Origin: Leisingera sp. ANG-M1
Lineage (GTDB): Bacteria > Pseudomonadota > Alphaproteobacteria > Rhodobacterales > Rhodobacteraceae
NCBI RefSeq assembly: GCF_000813745.1
Contig: NZ_JWLC01000008.1
Location: 335,604-399,603 of the forward strand
Direction of reading: 5' to 3'
Length of the DNA stretch: 64,000 bases
A program made the translations under genes and the position numbers. The notes beneath the pieces were generated by a model. The model did no database searches, had not been told where the DNA came from, and worked only from the letters and a program-made list of their open reading frames with translations. Shown in pieces: positions 1 to 10,452 of this stretch (the first letter of the stretch is position 1; every line of letters begins with the position of its first letter).

Positions 1-1
1 C

Positions 2-1753
2 GACATCGTTGTGGATGTGCCGCCGGAAAGTCAGGTGCACCGCCAGGTGGTGCGCAAGCGCGCCGAAGCCCGCGACATCACCATGAACCCCTCCACCCGG
101 CTGTTCTACGTCGAGGTGGAAGAGCCCGACATGCACAAGCCCTCGGGCGACATGGAACGGCTGATCGAGGCGCTGGAAACTCAGTGGGACCTCAAGGGCG
201 TCAAGACTGACCTGCATATCCTGCAGTGCCTGCAGCCTGCACTGCGCAAAGGCGGCTGGAAGGTCACCGTTGCCGTGCATCTGGGCGATGAAAGCCACCC
301 GCCCAAGATCATGCACATCTGGCCGGGCTACTACGAAGGCACCGTTTACGGCCTGGCGGTTGACCTGGGCTCCACCACCATTGCGGCTCATCTGTGCGAT
401 CTGAAAACGGGCGAGGTCGTGGCCTCCTCGGGTATCATGAACCCGCAGATCCGCTTTGGCGAAGACCTGATGAGCCGGGTCAGCTACTCGATGATGAACA
501 AGGGCGGCGATGTCGAGATGACCAACGCCGTGCGCGAAGGCATGAACGCGCTGTTCACCCAGATCGCCTCGGAAGCGGAGATCGACAAGGCGCTGATCGT
601 CGACGCAGTGTTTGTCTGCAACCCGGTGATGCACCATCTGTTCCTAGGCATCGACCCGTTCGAGCTGGGCCAGGCGCCTTTTGCACTCGGCACCTCCAAC
701 GCGCTGGCGCTGCGGGCTGTTGAACTTGATCTGAACATCCACCCGGCCGCCCGGGTTTACCTGCTGCCCTGTATCGCCGGTCACGTGGGCGCTGATGCCG
801 CTGCGGTGGCCTTGTCCGAGGCTCCTGACAAATCCGAAGACCTGGTTCTGGTGGTTGACGTTGGCACCAACGCCGAAATCCTGCTGGGCAACAAGGAAAA
901 GGTGCTGGCCTGTTCCTCGCCCACCGGCCCGGCGTTCGAAGGTGCCCAGATCTCCAGCGGCCAGCGTGCGGCCCCAGGCGCCATCGAGCGCGTCGAGATC
1001 AATCCCGAGACCAAAGAGCCCCGCTTCCGCGTGATCGGCTCGGAAATCTGGTCGGACGAGGACGGCTTTGCCGCCTCCATCGCCACAACCGGCATCACCG
1101 GCATTTGCGGCTCGGGCATCATCGAGGCGATTGCCGAGATGCGCCTGGCCGGAGTGCTGGATGCTTCCGGCCTGATCGGCTCAGCTGAGCAGACCGGCTC
1201 TGCCCGCTGCATCCAGGACGGGCGGACCAACGCCTACCTGCTGTGGGATGGCTCCGCCGAGGGCGGCCCGACCATCACCGTGACCAACCCCGATATCCGG
1301 GCAATCCAAATGGCCAAGGCCGCGCTGTATTCCGGTGCGCGGCTGCTGATGGACAAGTTCGGAGTCGAGAAAGTGGACCGTGTGGTGCTGGCCGGCGCCT
1401 TTGGTGCCCATATCTCGGCCAAACACGCAATGGTTCTGGGCATGATTCCCGATTGCGTTCTGGACAAGGTCACCTCGGCCGGTAACGCCGCGGGAACCGG
1501 TGCCCGCATCGCGCTGCTGAACACCGAAGCGCGCGGCGAGATCGAGGAAACCGTCCGCAATATCGAGAAGATCGAAACCGCCGTGGAACCGCGCTTCCAG
1601 GAGCATTTTGTAAATGCGTCCGCGATCCCGAACTCGGCCGATCCGTTCCCGATTCTGGAAACGGTGGTCAGCCTGCCGCAGGTGAACTTCAACACTGGCG
1701 GCGGTGACAGCGAAGGCGCTGGCGGAGGCCGCCGCCGCCGCCGCCGCGGCTGA
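2..1753 (+). CDS. RACo/ASKHA-type corrinoid activation protein (5' end cut by window)
   Basis: The reading frame is open to the first base of the window, so the N-terminal part (normally a [2Fe-2S] ferredoxin domain) lies outside; 583 residues remain. The visible part matches ASKHA/DUF4445 reductive activators (RamA/RACo type), which use ATP and an Fe-S cluster to return inactive Co(II) corrinoid proteins to Co(I) in methyltransferase systems. ASKHA phosphate-loop motifs are visible: LAVDLGSTTIAAHL near residue 120, LVVDVGTNAEI near 285 and VVLAGAFGAHI near 465. The C-terminus is an unusual Gly/Ser tail ending in six arginines, encoded by a GCC/CGC run. Such genes usually sit beside corrinoid proteins and methyltransferases, presumably just upstream of the window. 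Family call is confident; the exact substrate system is unknown. Confidence 0.85.
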   Translation, partial: DIVVDVPPESQVHRQVVRKRAEARDITMNPSTRLFYVEVEEPDMHKPSGDMERLIEALETQWDLKGVKTDLHILQCLQPALRKGGWKVTVAVHLGDESHPPKIMHIWPGYYEGTVYGLAVDLGSTTIAAHLCDLKTGEVVASSGIMNPQIRFGEDLMSRVSYSMMNKGGDVEMTNAVREGMNALFTQIASEAEIDKALIVDAVFVCNPVMHHLFLGIDPFELGQAPFALGTSNALALRAVELDLNIHPAARVYLLPCIAGHVGADAAAVALSEAPDKSEDLVLVVDVGTNAEILLGNKEKVLACSSPTGPAFEGAQISSGQRAAPGAIERVEINPETKEPRFRVIGSEIWSDEDGFAASIATTGITGICGSGIIEAIAEMRLAGVLDASGLIGSAEQTGSARCIQDGRTNAYLLWDGSAEGGPTITVTNPDIRAIQMAKAALYSGARLLMDKFGVEKVDRVVLAGAFGAHISAKHAMVLGMIPDCVLDKVTSAGNAAGTGARIALLNTEARGEIEETVRNIEKIETAVEPRFQEHFVNASAIPNSADPFPILETVVSLPQVNFNTGGGDSEGAGGGRRRRRRG

Positions 1754-1826
1754 TCCCGGCGTTTCAAAATTCCGCTGCAGCGCCCTTGACCTCATCGGCG
1801 CTGCAGCATACTCCTGCTCTCCGCAG

Positions 1827-1900
1827 GCGGGTATGATGTAATGGTAGCCTGTCAGCTTCCCAAGCTGAACGCGCGGGTTCGATTCCCGCTACCCGCTCCA
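1827..1900 (+). tRNA. tRNA-Gly(CCC)
   Basis: A 74-nt cloverleaf can be folded. The acceptor GCGGGTA pairs with TACCCGC, the anticodon stem TCAGC/GCTGA encloses loop TTCCCAA (anticodon CCC), the T arm has GGTTCGATTCC, and the 3' CCA is encoded. Discriminator base is T. Confidence 0.95.
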
Positions 1901-1952
1901 CTTCCTAACATTCTGATTTTACAGTGACTGCACCGGTTGCACCGTAGGCGGG

Positions 1953-3146
1953 CTAGGCTTCCTTTGCCTGCGCTTGTTCTCCGGCCGCCTGCCGGTTCTC
2001 AATGGCTTCGAGCCAGGAAAGGATCTCGGCCCGGTTGCCATCCAGCCGAGGGGCGGGAGCACGGGTTCCCGGATCCGGCAAGCCGCTGATCTTGATTGGA
2101 TTTCCGGCGGCGGTATAGGCGGGCTTTCCATCCGGACCGAGTACATCAATCACCATGTTGCGGGCCAGGATCTGAGGGTCCTGCATGGCTTGGTCCACGG
2201 ATTGTATCGGCCCGGTGGGAATGCCCGCTGCTTTGAGAAGGGAGATCCAGTGGTCCCGGTTCTGTTCCAAAGTCACCACTTCGATCAGGCGCTTCAAGAG
2301 CCGGGCATTGTCGCAGCGCGCCGCATTGGTGGCAAAGCGGGGATCGCCCGCCAAGGGAAGCCGAAGCGCATCGCAGAGCCGGGCAAACAAGGCGTCGTTG
2401 CCTGCCGCTATGACAAACAGGCCATCCGATGCGTGAAAAGTCTCGAAAGGAGTGATCGACGGGTGCCGCGCGCCGGATGGCTGCGGCGCTTTGCCGGTAA
2501 CCGAGGTTATCGCCACGGCATGTTCCAGCAGTGCAATCTGGCTGTCGAGCATGGCAACGTCGACAAAGCTGCCCTTACCGGTCTTCTGAAGCTCAATGAG
2601 CGCTGCCAGAATGCCGTGGCCCAGGAACATGCCGGCGGCGATATCCCCGATTGAGGCGCCAACCCGGACTGGCTCGCGGTTCTTTTCACCGGTGATCGAC
2701 ATAATGCCGCCGCGTGCTTGAACCACCATGTCGTAGGCCGGTTCAAGCATATCCGGCCCGCAGTGCCCGAACCCGGACACCGCACCATAAATCAGCCTGG
2801 GATACTTCGCATGCAACTCCTCCCAGCCATAACCGAGGCGCTTCATCACTCCTGGGCGGTAATTTTCAAGCAGCACGTCAGCCTGCTGCAAGAGCCGTTC
2901 GAAAACTCCGCGGTCCCCGGGTTCTTTCAAATCCAGCGTTATGCTTTTCTTGCCATGGTTTATGGTAGCGAAATAGGCGCTTTCTCCGTTCTTGAACGGC
3001 GGGAAGCTGCGGGTGTCATCGCCTTCGCCGGGGCGTTCGACCTTGATCACTTTGGCCCCCAGATCCGACAGGATCATCGAGCAGTAGGGGCCTGCCAGCA
3101 CATGGGTCAGATCCAGAATGGTGATGTCTTCCAAGGGGTCAGGCAT
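1953..3146 (-). CDS. CaiB/BaiF family (class III) CoA-transferase
   Basis: A 397-aa protein, the usual size for family III CoA-transferases, which move CoA between carboxylic acids through an enzyme-aspartyl-CoA intermediate. The N-terminus MPDPLEDITILDLTHVLAGPY is typical, followed by ILSDLGAKVIKVERPG. The likely catalytic Asp is in PAYDMVVQARGG near residue 170. I chose the ATG at 3146 rather than the upstream one at 3242 because the family begins almost directly with the ITILDLT strand. The gene is monocistronic and divergent from guaB. The acyl substrate (carnitine, oxalate, succinate or others) cannot be read from the sequence. Confidence 0.88.
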   Translation of the reverse strand: MPDPLEDITILDLTHVLAGPYCSMILSDLGAKVIKVERPGEGDDTRSFPPFKNGESAYFATINHGKKSITLDLKEPGDRGVFERLLQQADVLLENYRPGVMKRLGYGWEELHAKYPRLIYGAVSGFGHCGPDMLEPAYDMVVQARGGIMSITGEKNREPVRVGASIGDIAAGMFLGHGILAALIELQKTGKGSFVDVAMLDSQIALLEHAVAITSVTGKAPQPSGARHPSITPFETFHASDGLFVIAAGNDALFARLCDALRLPLAGDPRFATNAARCDNARLLKRLIEVVTLEQNRDHWISLLKAAGIPTGPIQSVDQAMQDPQILARNMVIDVLGPDGKPAYTAAGNPIKISGLPDPGTRAPAPRLDGNRAEILSWLEAIENRQAAGEQAQAKEA

Positions 3147-3328
3147 GGCGTGTTCCTGAAACGTTTGCTTTGATTTCCTGATAAAGGGCTTCATGCGCCG
3201 GGCCTTGACCCAGATCAGCCACGCAAAAGAAGTTTTCTGCACTGCAGGAATTCTGGCCCGGGGCTCTTTTCCCCCGGCACGAACTGTGCCATAGGGTCAC
3301 CGCCAAACGGGGTTATGCATGGGGATGA

Positions 3329-4780
<1,452 letters not shown>

Positions 4781-4816
4781 ATCCATGATGGCTGCTTGTA
4801 TGAATGGGGCAGGGGC

Positions 4817-5989
4817 ATGACCCCCGCCGCCCGCCTGCAGGCGGCCATTGAAATCCTTGATCAGGTGCTGGCCGGCGAACCTGCCGAGAAGGCGCTGACG
4901 TCCTGGGGACGCAAAAGCCGCTATGCCGGGTCCAAGGACCGCGCAGCGGTGCGCGACCATGTGTTCACTGCCCTGCGCTGCCTGCGCTCGCACGCGGCGC
5001 TTGGCGGCACCCGCAGCGGGCGGGGATTGATCCTGGGCGCCTTGCGGGAGAGCGGTCAGGATCCTGACGAAGTGTTTTCCGGTCAAGGGCATGCACCCTC
5101 GCGCTTAAGCGCAGAAGAACGCCAGCCGGCTTCCGCTCCGGAAGGCGTGGAGGCGCTTGATATCCCTGATTGGCTGTGGCCGGATTTCAGCACCAGCCTT
5201 GGCGGCAATGCCGAGGCTGCGGCGCGGGCTTTGCGCGACCGGGCCCCCGTGTTTCTGCGGGTGAATACCGGCAAAGGTACTTTGCCGGATGCGCAGCGGG
5301 CTTTGGCAGCTGAAGGTATCACCACTGAGCCGCATGACGCTGCGGCGACGGCTCTTCAGGTCACCGGCGGCGCCCGCAAGCTGCGCAATGCTGCTCCTTA
5401 CGCGGACGGGCTCGTCGAACTGCAGGATGCTGCAAGCCAGGCTGTGGTGGAGCGGCTGCCGCTCCGGGATGGCATGAAGGTGCTGGACTATTGCGCAGGC
5501 GGTGGCGGCAAAAGCCTGGCCATGGCAGCCCGGGCAAATATCCGTGTGTTTGCACATGACGCCGATCCCCGGCGCATGAAGGATTTGCCGGAGCGCGCAG
5601 CGCGTGCGGGTGTCAATGTCACGCTGCTGCAAACGGAGGCGCTTGAAACCCGTGCGCCCTTTGACACGGTTCTCTGTGATGTGCCTTGTTCCGGTTCCGG
5701 GTCCTGGCGGCGGGCGCCCGAAGGTAAATGGCAGCTGACCCGCGAAAAACTGCAGGAATTGCAACGGGTCCAGGCAGGGATCTTGCGCAAGGCGGCGGCG
5801 CTGACGGCGCCTGGCGGGGTCTTGGCCTATGCCACTTGTTCGATGCTGAACGGCGAAAACTCCGCACAAGTTCAAAGCTTTGTGCAGGAAAATCCGGAAT
5901 GGTCGGTGGCAACGGAGCAAGGATGGCAAGTTCAGGACGGCACTGATGGCTTCTACGTTGCCGTGTTGACGCGCGCAAATGGCGGTTGA
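4817..5989 (+). CDS. RsmB/NOP-family rRNA cytosine-C5 methyltransferase
   Basis: 390 aa. The family methylates C5 of cytosine in rRNA using S-adenosylmethionine. The SAM-binding motif VLDYCAGGGGKSLAMA lies near residues 222-237. The two family cysteines are visible: one in DVPCSGSGSWRR (motif IV) and one in YATCSMLNGEN (motif VI). An N-terminal NusB-like RNA-binding region of about 100 residues precedes the domain. The frame stays open to an ATG at 4796, but the ATG at 4817 (MTPAARLQ), preceded by GGGGCAGGGGC, looks like the true start. The specific rRNA position cannot be told from the sequence. Confidence 0.88.
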   Translation: MTPAARLQAAIEILDQVLAGEPAEKALTSWGRKSRYAGSKDRAAVRDHVFTALRCLRSHAALGGTRSGRGLILGALRESGQDPDEVFSGQGHAPSRLSAEERQPASAPEGVEALDIPDWLWPDFSTSLGGNAEAAARALRDRAPVFLRVNTGKGTLPDAQRALAAEGITTEPHDAAATALQVTGGARKLRNAAPYADGLVELQDAASQAVVERLPLRDGMKVLDYCAGGGGKSLAMAARANIRVFAHDADPRRMKDLPERAARAGVNVTLLQTEALETRAPFDTVLCDVPCSGSGSWRRAPEGKWQLTREKLQELQRVQAGILRKAAALTAPGGVLAYATCSMLNGENSAQVQSFVQENPEWSVATEQGWQVQDGTDGFYVAVLTRANGG

Positions 5990-6020
5990 TAGGGTCCACG
6001 CTGGAAAACCTTCGTGTTTC

Positions 6021-6037
6021 TTAACGTGGTTTTAACC
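6021..6037 (+). promoter_or_regulatory. Full CtrA binding box upstream of cckA
   Basis: The sequence reads TTAA, seven bases (CGTGGTT), then TTAACC. This is a perfect match to the alphaproteobacterial CtrA consensus TTAA-N7-TTAAC. It lies 48 nt before the chosen cckA start, in the gap after the rRNA methylase gene. Confidence 0.7.
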
Positions 6038-6084
6038 AAAACCGCCGCGTTATGGCGGCACTGTGCACGATCGATGGAGCCGTA

Positions 6085-8400
6085 ATGTCCGCGCGCCAAG
6101 AAACCTCTGTTCCGGAACTGCGGGTGTACGCGCCTGAACATGCAAGGCTGGCGGCGGTTCTGCTGCTGGCATTGATGCTGATGTCAGGCCCTTGGCTGCT
6201 GCCACTGCCTGATTGGATCGGCCGGGGCTTCATCATGGTGGGGCTAACCCTGATTGCGGTGGCCGTGCTGATGATTGTTCAGACCCGGGTGCGGATGAAC
6301 GCGCGTTCGATGGCAGCAGAGCTGCTGACCGGTTTCATCGAGAAGGATTCAACGCCAAGCTTTGTCACGGATGATGATGGCGTGATCCATGCGTGCAATG
6401 GCGCCGCGGTGAAGCGGTTTCAGGATGCCAGCCGGGAAACCCTGGCAGGCACGCTGCGTTCGATCTTGGCGAACCCGTCGGCGGTGCTCTACCGCCTGCA
6501 AAGCCGTGCCCGCGTCGACGGTGCTGCCCGCGAGGATATTGTAACTCGGCGCGGCCATGTGCGTCTGGCGGTTCATCAAATGAACGGCGGCAGCTTTTTG
6601 TGGCGGGTTGAAGATATTCTGGACCGCGGCAGCAACGGCCGCGGTGCCGAAGCAATGCCGGTGCCGATGATAACCGTTGGCCGCACTGGTGCAGTCCTGT
6701 TCATGAACGAAGCGGCCCGCAGCCTGATTGGCGAACGGGTGAAGTCCACCGACCGCCTGTTCCCTTCCTTGCCTGTGCTGCCGGGTCAGATCAACACGCT
6801 CAGCACCCGGAACGGACCGGTTCAGGTGCTTGTCAGCGAGAAGAACCGCACCCAGGGCCGCAGCGAGCTGTTCCTGATGGAGGTTGATGAAACCGGCTTT
6901 GATTCCGCCCAGGCTGGTCTGGAGGCACTGCCTGTTCCCTTCCTCAAAGTGGCGCCGACAGGCGAGATCCTGACGACCAACCGGATGGCGCTGCGCCTTC
7001 TGGGCGTCGAGAGCTGCGCCAATCTGAAACTTGGCCAGCTGATGGAGGGGCTTGGCCGCCCGATGTCCGATTGGCTGCGTGATACTGCTGACGGGCTGGC
7101 GCCGAACAAATCTGAGTTCCTCCGGCTGTCGCGTTCTGACAAGGAAGTGTTTGTTCAGGTCACACTCACCCGCGTGGTGGAAGAGGGGACGCCGGTTCTG
7201 ATTGCAGTCCTGAATGACGCCACCGAGCTGAAAACGCTGGAAGCCCAGTTTGTGCAAAGCCAGAAAATGCAGGCAATCGGTCAGCTTGCAGGCGGCGTTG
7301 CGCATGACTTTAACAATCTACTGACAGCGATTTCGGGCCATTGCGACCTGCTTTTGCTGCGCCATGACCAAGGCGACCCGGACTATGGCGATCTGATCCA
7401 GATTCACGAGAATGCCAACCGTGCGGCCTCCTTGGTCAGCCAGCTGCTGGCGTTCTCGCGCAAGCAAACACTGCAGCCTGAAGTGCTGGATGTGCGGGAT
7501 ACGCTGTCGGATCTGACACATCTGCTCAACCGCCTGGTTGGCGAGAAGGTGACCCTGACACTCAGCCACGACCCGGTAATGAAAGCGATCCGCGCCGACA
7601 AGCGGCAGCTGGAACAGGTGCTGATGAACCTCGTGGTGAACGCGCGCGATGCGATGCCCCAGGGCGGTGAAATCCGGGTGGAGACCGAAGTGATTTCGCT
7701 GGACAAGCCGCTGGAGCGCGACCGGGCCACGGTGCCCGCGGGGGACTGGGTGACGGTTAAGGTTTCCGACGAAGGTGTCGGGATCGCCCCTGACAAGCTT
7801 CAAAAGGTGTTTGAACCTTTCTACACCACCAAGCGCACCGGCGAAGGCACCGGGCTTGGCCTGTCCACAGCCTACGGCATCATCAAACAAACCGGCGGAT
7901 ACATCTTTGTGGACTCGGTCAAAGGCCACGGCACCCAGTTCACATTGTTCTTCCCTGTCTTCAAGCAGCAGGCAGAACAGGCAGTAGCAGAGAAACCTGC
8001 GAATGCAGATGACAAGGCTGCAGCCACCCAGCATGGCGAGGGCGTGGTGCTGCTGGTTGAAGACGAGGCGCCGGTGCGGGCCTTTGCCTCCCGGGCGCTG
8101 CGGATGCGCGGCTACACCGTGCTTGAGGCAGAATCCGCCGAAGATGCGCTGCGCACGTTGGAGGATCCGGGCCTCACAGTCGATGTTTTTGTAACCGACG
8201 TTGTGATGCCTGGTATGGACGGCCCCAGCTGGGTGCGCGAGGCGCTGAAAGAGCGGCCCGACACCCGGGTGGTCTTCGTCTCCGGCTATGCCGAAGGTGC
8301 CTTTGGCGAGGCTGATCCGGATGTGCCGAACTCAGTGTTCCTGCCCAAGCCGTTCTCGTTGAACCAGCTGACAGAAACGGTGCACGCGCAGCTGCACTAA
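6085..8400 (+). CDS. cckA: Hybrid histidine kinase CckA (cell-cycle/CtrA pathway)
   Basis: 771 aa. CckA feeds phosphate through ChpT to CtrA and CpdR; in Rhodobacterales this pathway governs motility, gene transfer agents and development. Two membrane segments lie at about residues 20-70, then PAS-like sensor regions, then a HisKA box GQLAGGVAHDFNNLLTAISG with phospho-acceptor His407. The HATPase region has NLVVNARDAMPQGG, DEGVGI and GEGTGLGLSTAYGI. A C-terminal receiver (LLVEDEAPVR) has phospho-acceptor Asp705 in VTDVVMPGMDG. The start at 6085 follows GGAGCCGTA; an in-frame ATG at 6052 lacks a clear ribosome-binding site. A CtrA box lies upstream. Confidence 0.92.
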   Translation: MSARQETSVPELRVYAPEHARLAAVLLLALMLMSGPWLLPLPDWIGRGFIMVGLTLIAVAVLMIVQTRVRMNARSMAAELLTGFIEKDSTPSFVTDDDGVIHACNGAAVKRFQDASRETLAGTLRSILANPSAVLYRLQSRARVDGAAREDIVTRRGHVRLAVHQMNGGSFLWRVEDILDRGSNGRGAEAMPVPMITVGRTGAVLFMNEAARSLIGERVKSTDRLFPSLPVLPGQINTLSTRNGPVQVLVSEKNRTQGRSELFLMEVDETGFDSAQAGLEALPVPFLKVAPTGEILTTNRMALRLLGVESCANLKLGQLMEGLGRPMSDWLRDTADGLAPNKSEFLRLSRSDKEVFVQVTLTRVVEEGTPVLIAVLNDATELKTLEAQFVQSQKMQAIGQLAGGVAHDFNNLLTAISGHCDLLLLRHDQGDPDYGDLIQIHENANRAASLVSQLLAFSRKQTLQPEVLDVRDTLSDLTHLLNRLVGEKVTLTLSHDPVMKAIRADKRQLEQVLMNLVVNARDAMPQGGEIRVETEVISLDKPLERDRATVPAGDWVTVKVSDEGVGIAPDKLQKVFEPFYTTKRTGEGTGLGLSTAYGIIKQTGGYIFVDSVKGHGTQFTLFFPVFKQQAEQAVAEKPANADDKAAATQHGEGVVLLVEDEAPVRAFASRALRMRGYTVLEAESAEDALRTLEDPGLTVDVFVTDVVMPGMDGPSWVREALKERPDTRVVFVSGYAEGAFGEADPDVPNSVFLPKPFSLNQLTETVHAQLH

Positions 8401-8436
8401 AACAACAAAGCCGCCGGTTCTGGCGGCTTTGTTGTT
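8401..8436. terminator. Bidirectional intrinsic terminator between cckA and the sulfotransferase gene
   Basis: A perfect 15-bp inverted repeat (AACAACAAAGCCGCC, loop GGTTCT, then the complement) starts just after the cckA stop. Its A-rich and T-rich arms let it act on both strands. It abuts the stop codon of the convergent sulfotransferase gene. Confidence 0.85.
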
Positions 8437-9035
8437 CAGCAGGGCAGGAGGGATTCGTACAGCTCGAATTCCGCAGGCTTCTTGCGGCGATAGTGCGCTT
8501 CGGCGTCTGGGCTGAGCGTCAGGTCGCCCCTGGGGCTGACATTCTTTCGCTCAAGTTGAATGTCCTGGTCCAGACGCTGCTGCAGGAAGGCCAGCAGCGC
8601 ATCCTGATCCTCGTAGCGGAACAGATGGCTGACCTTGCAGCCATTGGGTTGTGCCTCGAGGAATTTGGCCTGGCTTCCGACATTGGCAAATGCGGGCGGT
8701 TTGCCCTTGCAGTAGGCATGCAGGAACTCGTCAAAGCTTACACCTTTGGTCGAATTGGGATTGCCGTCCAGCCCGGGGCGCTGCCGGTACCTGTACCAGC
8801 TGCCCAGCCAGCTAACCGGCTCGCGCATCACCGCAACCACTTCCAGTTCGGCGCCGCAGACCTTTTCAAACATCGGCCGGACCCAGCGATTATAACGGTA
8901 AACCGGCGCGTGCTTCAGCTCCGGCGGATCGGAGATCACCATGTCCGCCCGGTTGCGCAAAGCGGCCTGAAATGCCGTTGTTCCGGTTTTGGGAACGGAC
9001 AATAAAGCCAGCCGTTCCTTGAAAAATATCATCAT
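8436..9035 (-). CDS. Sulfotransferase-family protein
   Basis: About 199 aa from the ATG at 9035 (219 aa if the ATG at 9095 is used). The 5'-phosphosulfate-binding loop LLSVPKTGTTAFQAALR stands near the N-terminus, and the 3'-phosphate region AVMREPVSWLGSWYRYRQR follows, as in PAPS-dependent sulfotransferases. Family members sulfate sugars, lipids or other acceptors; the substrate here is unknown. I prefer the later start because the PAPS loop normally lies within 20 residues of the N-terminus, but neither start has a strong ribosome-binding site. The gene stands alone, between cckA (convergent) and recA (divergent). Confidence 0.75.
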   Translation of the reverse strand: MMIFFKERLALLSVPKTGTTAFQAALRNRADMVISDPPELKHAPVYRYNRWVRPMFEKVCGAELEVVAVMREPVSWLGSWYRYRQRPGLDGNPNSTKGVSFDEFLHAYCKGKPPAFANVGSQAKFLEAQPNGCKVSHLFRYEDQDALLAFLQQRLDQDIQLERKNVSPRGDLTLSPDAEAHYRRKKPAEFELYESLLPC

Positions 9036-9157
9036 TCCGTTAACTGCCCGGTAAAATTTTCTGCGCGGCCTTAACCGTAAACCACTCTTTAACATCCAGG
9101 CCCTGAGGTGGGTACATCAGATTTTGGGTTGCAATGTTCTCTTTTTGATCTCATAAG

Positions 9158-9172
9158 GAACAAGAGGTGAAC
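9158..9172 (+). promoter_or_regulatory. SOS (LexA) box upstream of recA
   Basis: GAAC, seven bases (AAGAGGT), GAAC: an exact match to the alphaproteobacterial LexA direct repeat (GTTC-N7-GTTC on the other strand). It lies 56 nt before the recA start, just after a possible TTGCAA / TCATAA promoter. A weaker GTTC-N7-GATC copy lies at 9136-9150. Confidence 0.8.
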
Positions 9173-9228
9173 AAAGCAGTGATTGCCGCACGCCCCGGTG
9201 TGTGACACATAGAAAGGGACAAGGGACT

Positions 9229-10296
9229 ATGGCGGATCTTTTGACCATGAAAAATAAAGTGAGCGGTGACAAGCAAAAGGCGCTGGACAGCGCGCTTGCC
9301 CAGATTGAGCGGCAGTTCGGCAAGGGCTCGATCATGAAGCTTGGCGATGGCAATGCCATGCAGGAGATCGAGGCGAGTTCGACCGGTTCTCTGGGCCTGG
9401 ACATCGCCTTGGGCATCGGCGGTCTGCCGATGGGCCGGATCATCGAGATTTACGGCCCGGAAAGCTCGGGCAAGACCACGCTGACGCTGCACTGCATTGC
9501 GGAACAGCAGAAAAAGGGCGGCGTCTGCGCCTTTGTTGACGCAGAACACGCGCTGGATCCGCAGTATGCGGCCAAGCTGGGCGTCGATCTGGATGAACTC
9601 TTGATCTCGCAGCCCGACACCGGCGAACAGGCTCTGGAGATCACCGATACGCTGGTGCGCTCGGGTGCGGTCAACATGGTCATCGTTGACTCGGTGGCGG
9701 CGCTGACACCGAAGTCCGAGCTAGAGGGCGACATGGGCGACAGCAACGTCGGCGTGCAGGCCCGTCTGATGAGCCAGGCAATGCGCAAGCTGACCGGCTC
9801 GATCAGCCGTTCCAAATGCATGGTGATCTTCATCAACCAGATCCGCATGAAGATCGGCGTGATGTTCGGCTCCCCGGAAACCACAACCGGCGGCAACGCG
9901 CTGAAATTCTACTCCTCCGTCCGCCTGGATATCCGCCGCATCGGCGCGATCAAGGACCGGGACGAGGTGGTTGGCAACTCGACCCGCGTGAAAGTGGTGA
10001 AGAACAAGGTTGCACCGCCCTTCAAGCAAGTGGAATTCGACATCATGTATGGCGAAGGCATCTCGAAGATGGGCGAACTTCTGGACCTCGGCGTTGCCGC
10101 AGGTGTCGTCAACAAGTCCGGCGCCTGGTTCTCTTACGGGGATGAGCGGATCGGGCAGGGGCGTGAAAACGCTAAGGTCTTCCTGCGGGAAAACCCTTCC
10201 ATTGCCTATGATATCGAGGACAAGATCCGCGCCGCGCACGGGCTGGAGTTCGACCGCCCGGATGCAGGCGATGCGGACGATATCCTTGAGGCCTAA
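9229..10296 (+). CDS. recA: Recombinase RecA
   Basis: 355 aa. RecA forms the nucleoprotein filament for homologous strand exchange and stimulates LexA self-cleavage. The Walker A motif GPESSGKT is at residues 76-83. The Walker B strand is [22 protein letters not shown]. The DNA-binding loop region includes [29 protein letters not shown], which is diagnostic. The C-terminus is acidic (GDADDILEA), as usual. I chose the ATG at 9229 ([10 protein letters not shown]), preceded by AAGGGAC, over the upstream ATG at 9202. A LexA box upstream supports SOS control, and a clear terminator follows. Confidence 0.97.
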   Translation: MADLLTMKNKVSGDKQKALDSALAQIERQFGKGSIMKLGDGNAMQEIEASSTGSLGLDIALGIGGLPMGRIIEIYGPESSGKTTLTLHCIAEQQKKGGVCAFVDAEHALDPQYAAKLGVDLDELLISQPDTGEQALEITDTLVRSGAVNMVIVDSVAALTPKSELEGDMGDSNVGVQARLMSQAMRKLTGSISRSKCMVIFINQIRMKIGVMFGSPETTTGGNALKFYSSVRLDIRRIGAIKDRDEVVGNSTRVKVVKNKVAPPFKQVEFDIMYGEGISKMGELLDLGVAAGVVNKSGAWFSYGDERIGQGRENAKVFLRENPSIAYDIEDKIRAAHGLEFDRPDAGDADDILEA

Positions 10297-10331
10297 GCGC
10301 CGGAAAATCTGATCATATCTTAGAAATCCGA

Positions 10332-10358
10332 GGGCGCGGCGCAAGCTGCGCCCTTTTT
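10332..10358 (+). terminator. Intrinsic terminator of recA
   Basis: GGGCGC-G-GC / GC-T-GCGCCC hairpin followed by TTTTT, 36 nt after the recA stop. Confidence 0.85.
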
Positions 10359-10452
10359 CGTGCGGCCATGCCGTTTCCCGCAGTGGACAGCACCCCGGCT
10401 GAACGGTAAACCTGCCCGGAACGCTTAGAAAAAGCCGCAAGAGATCCCTCAT

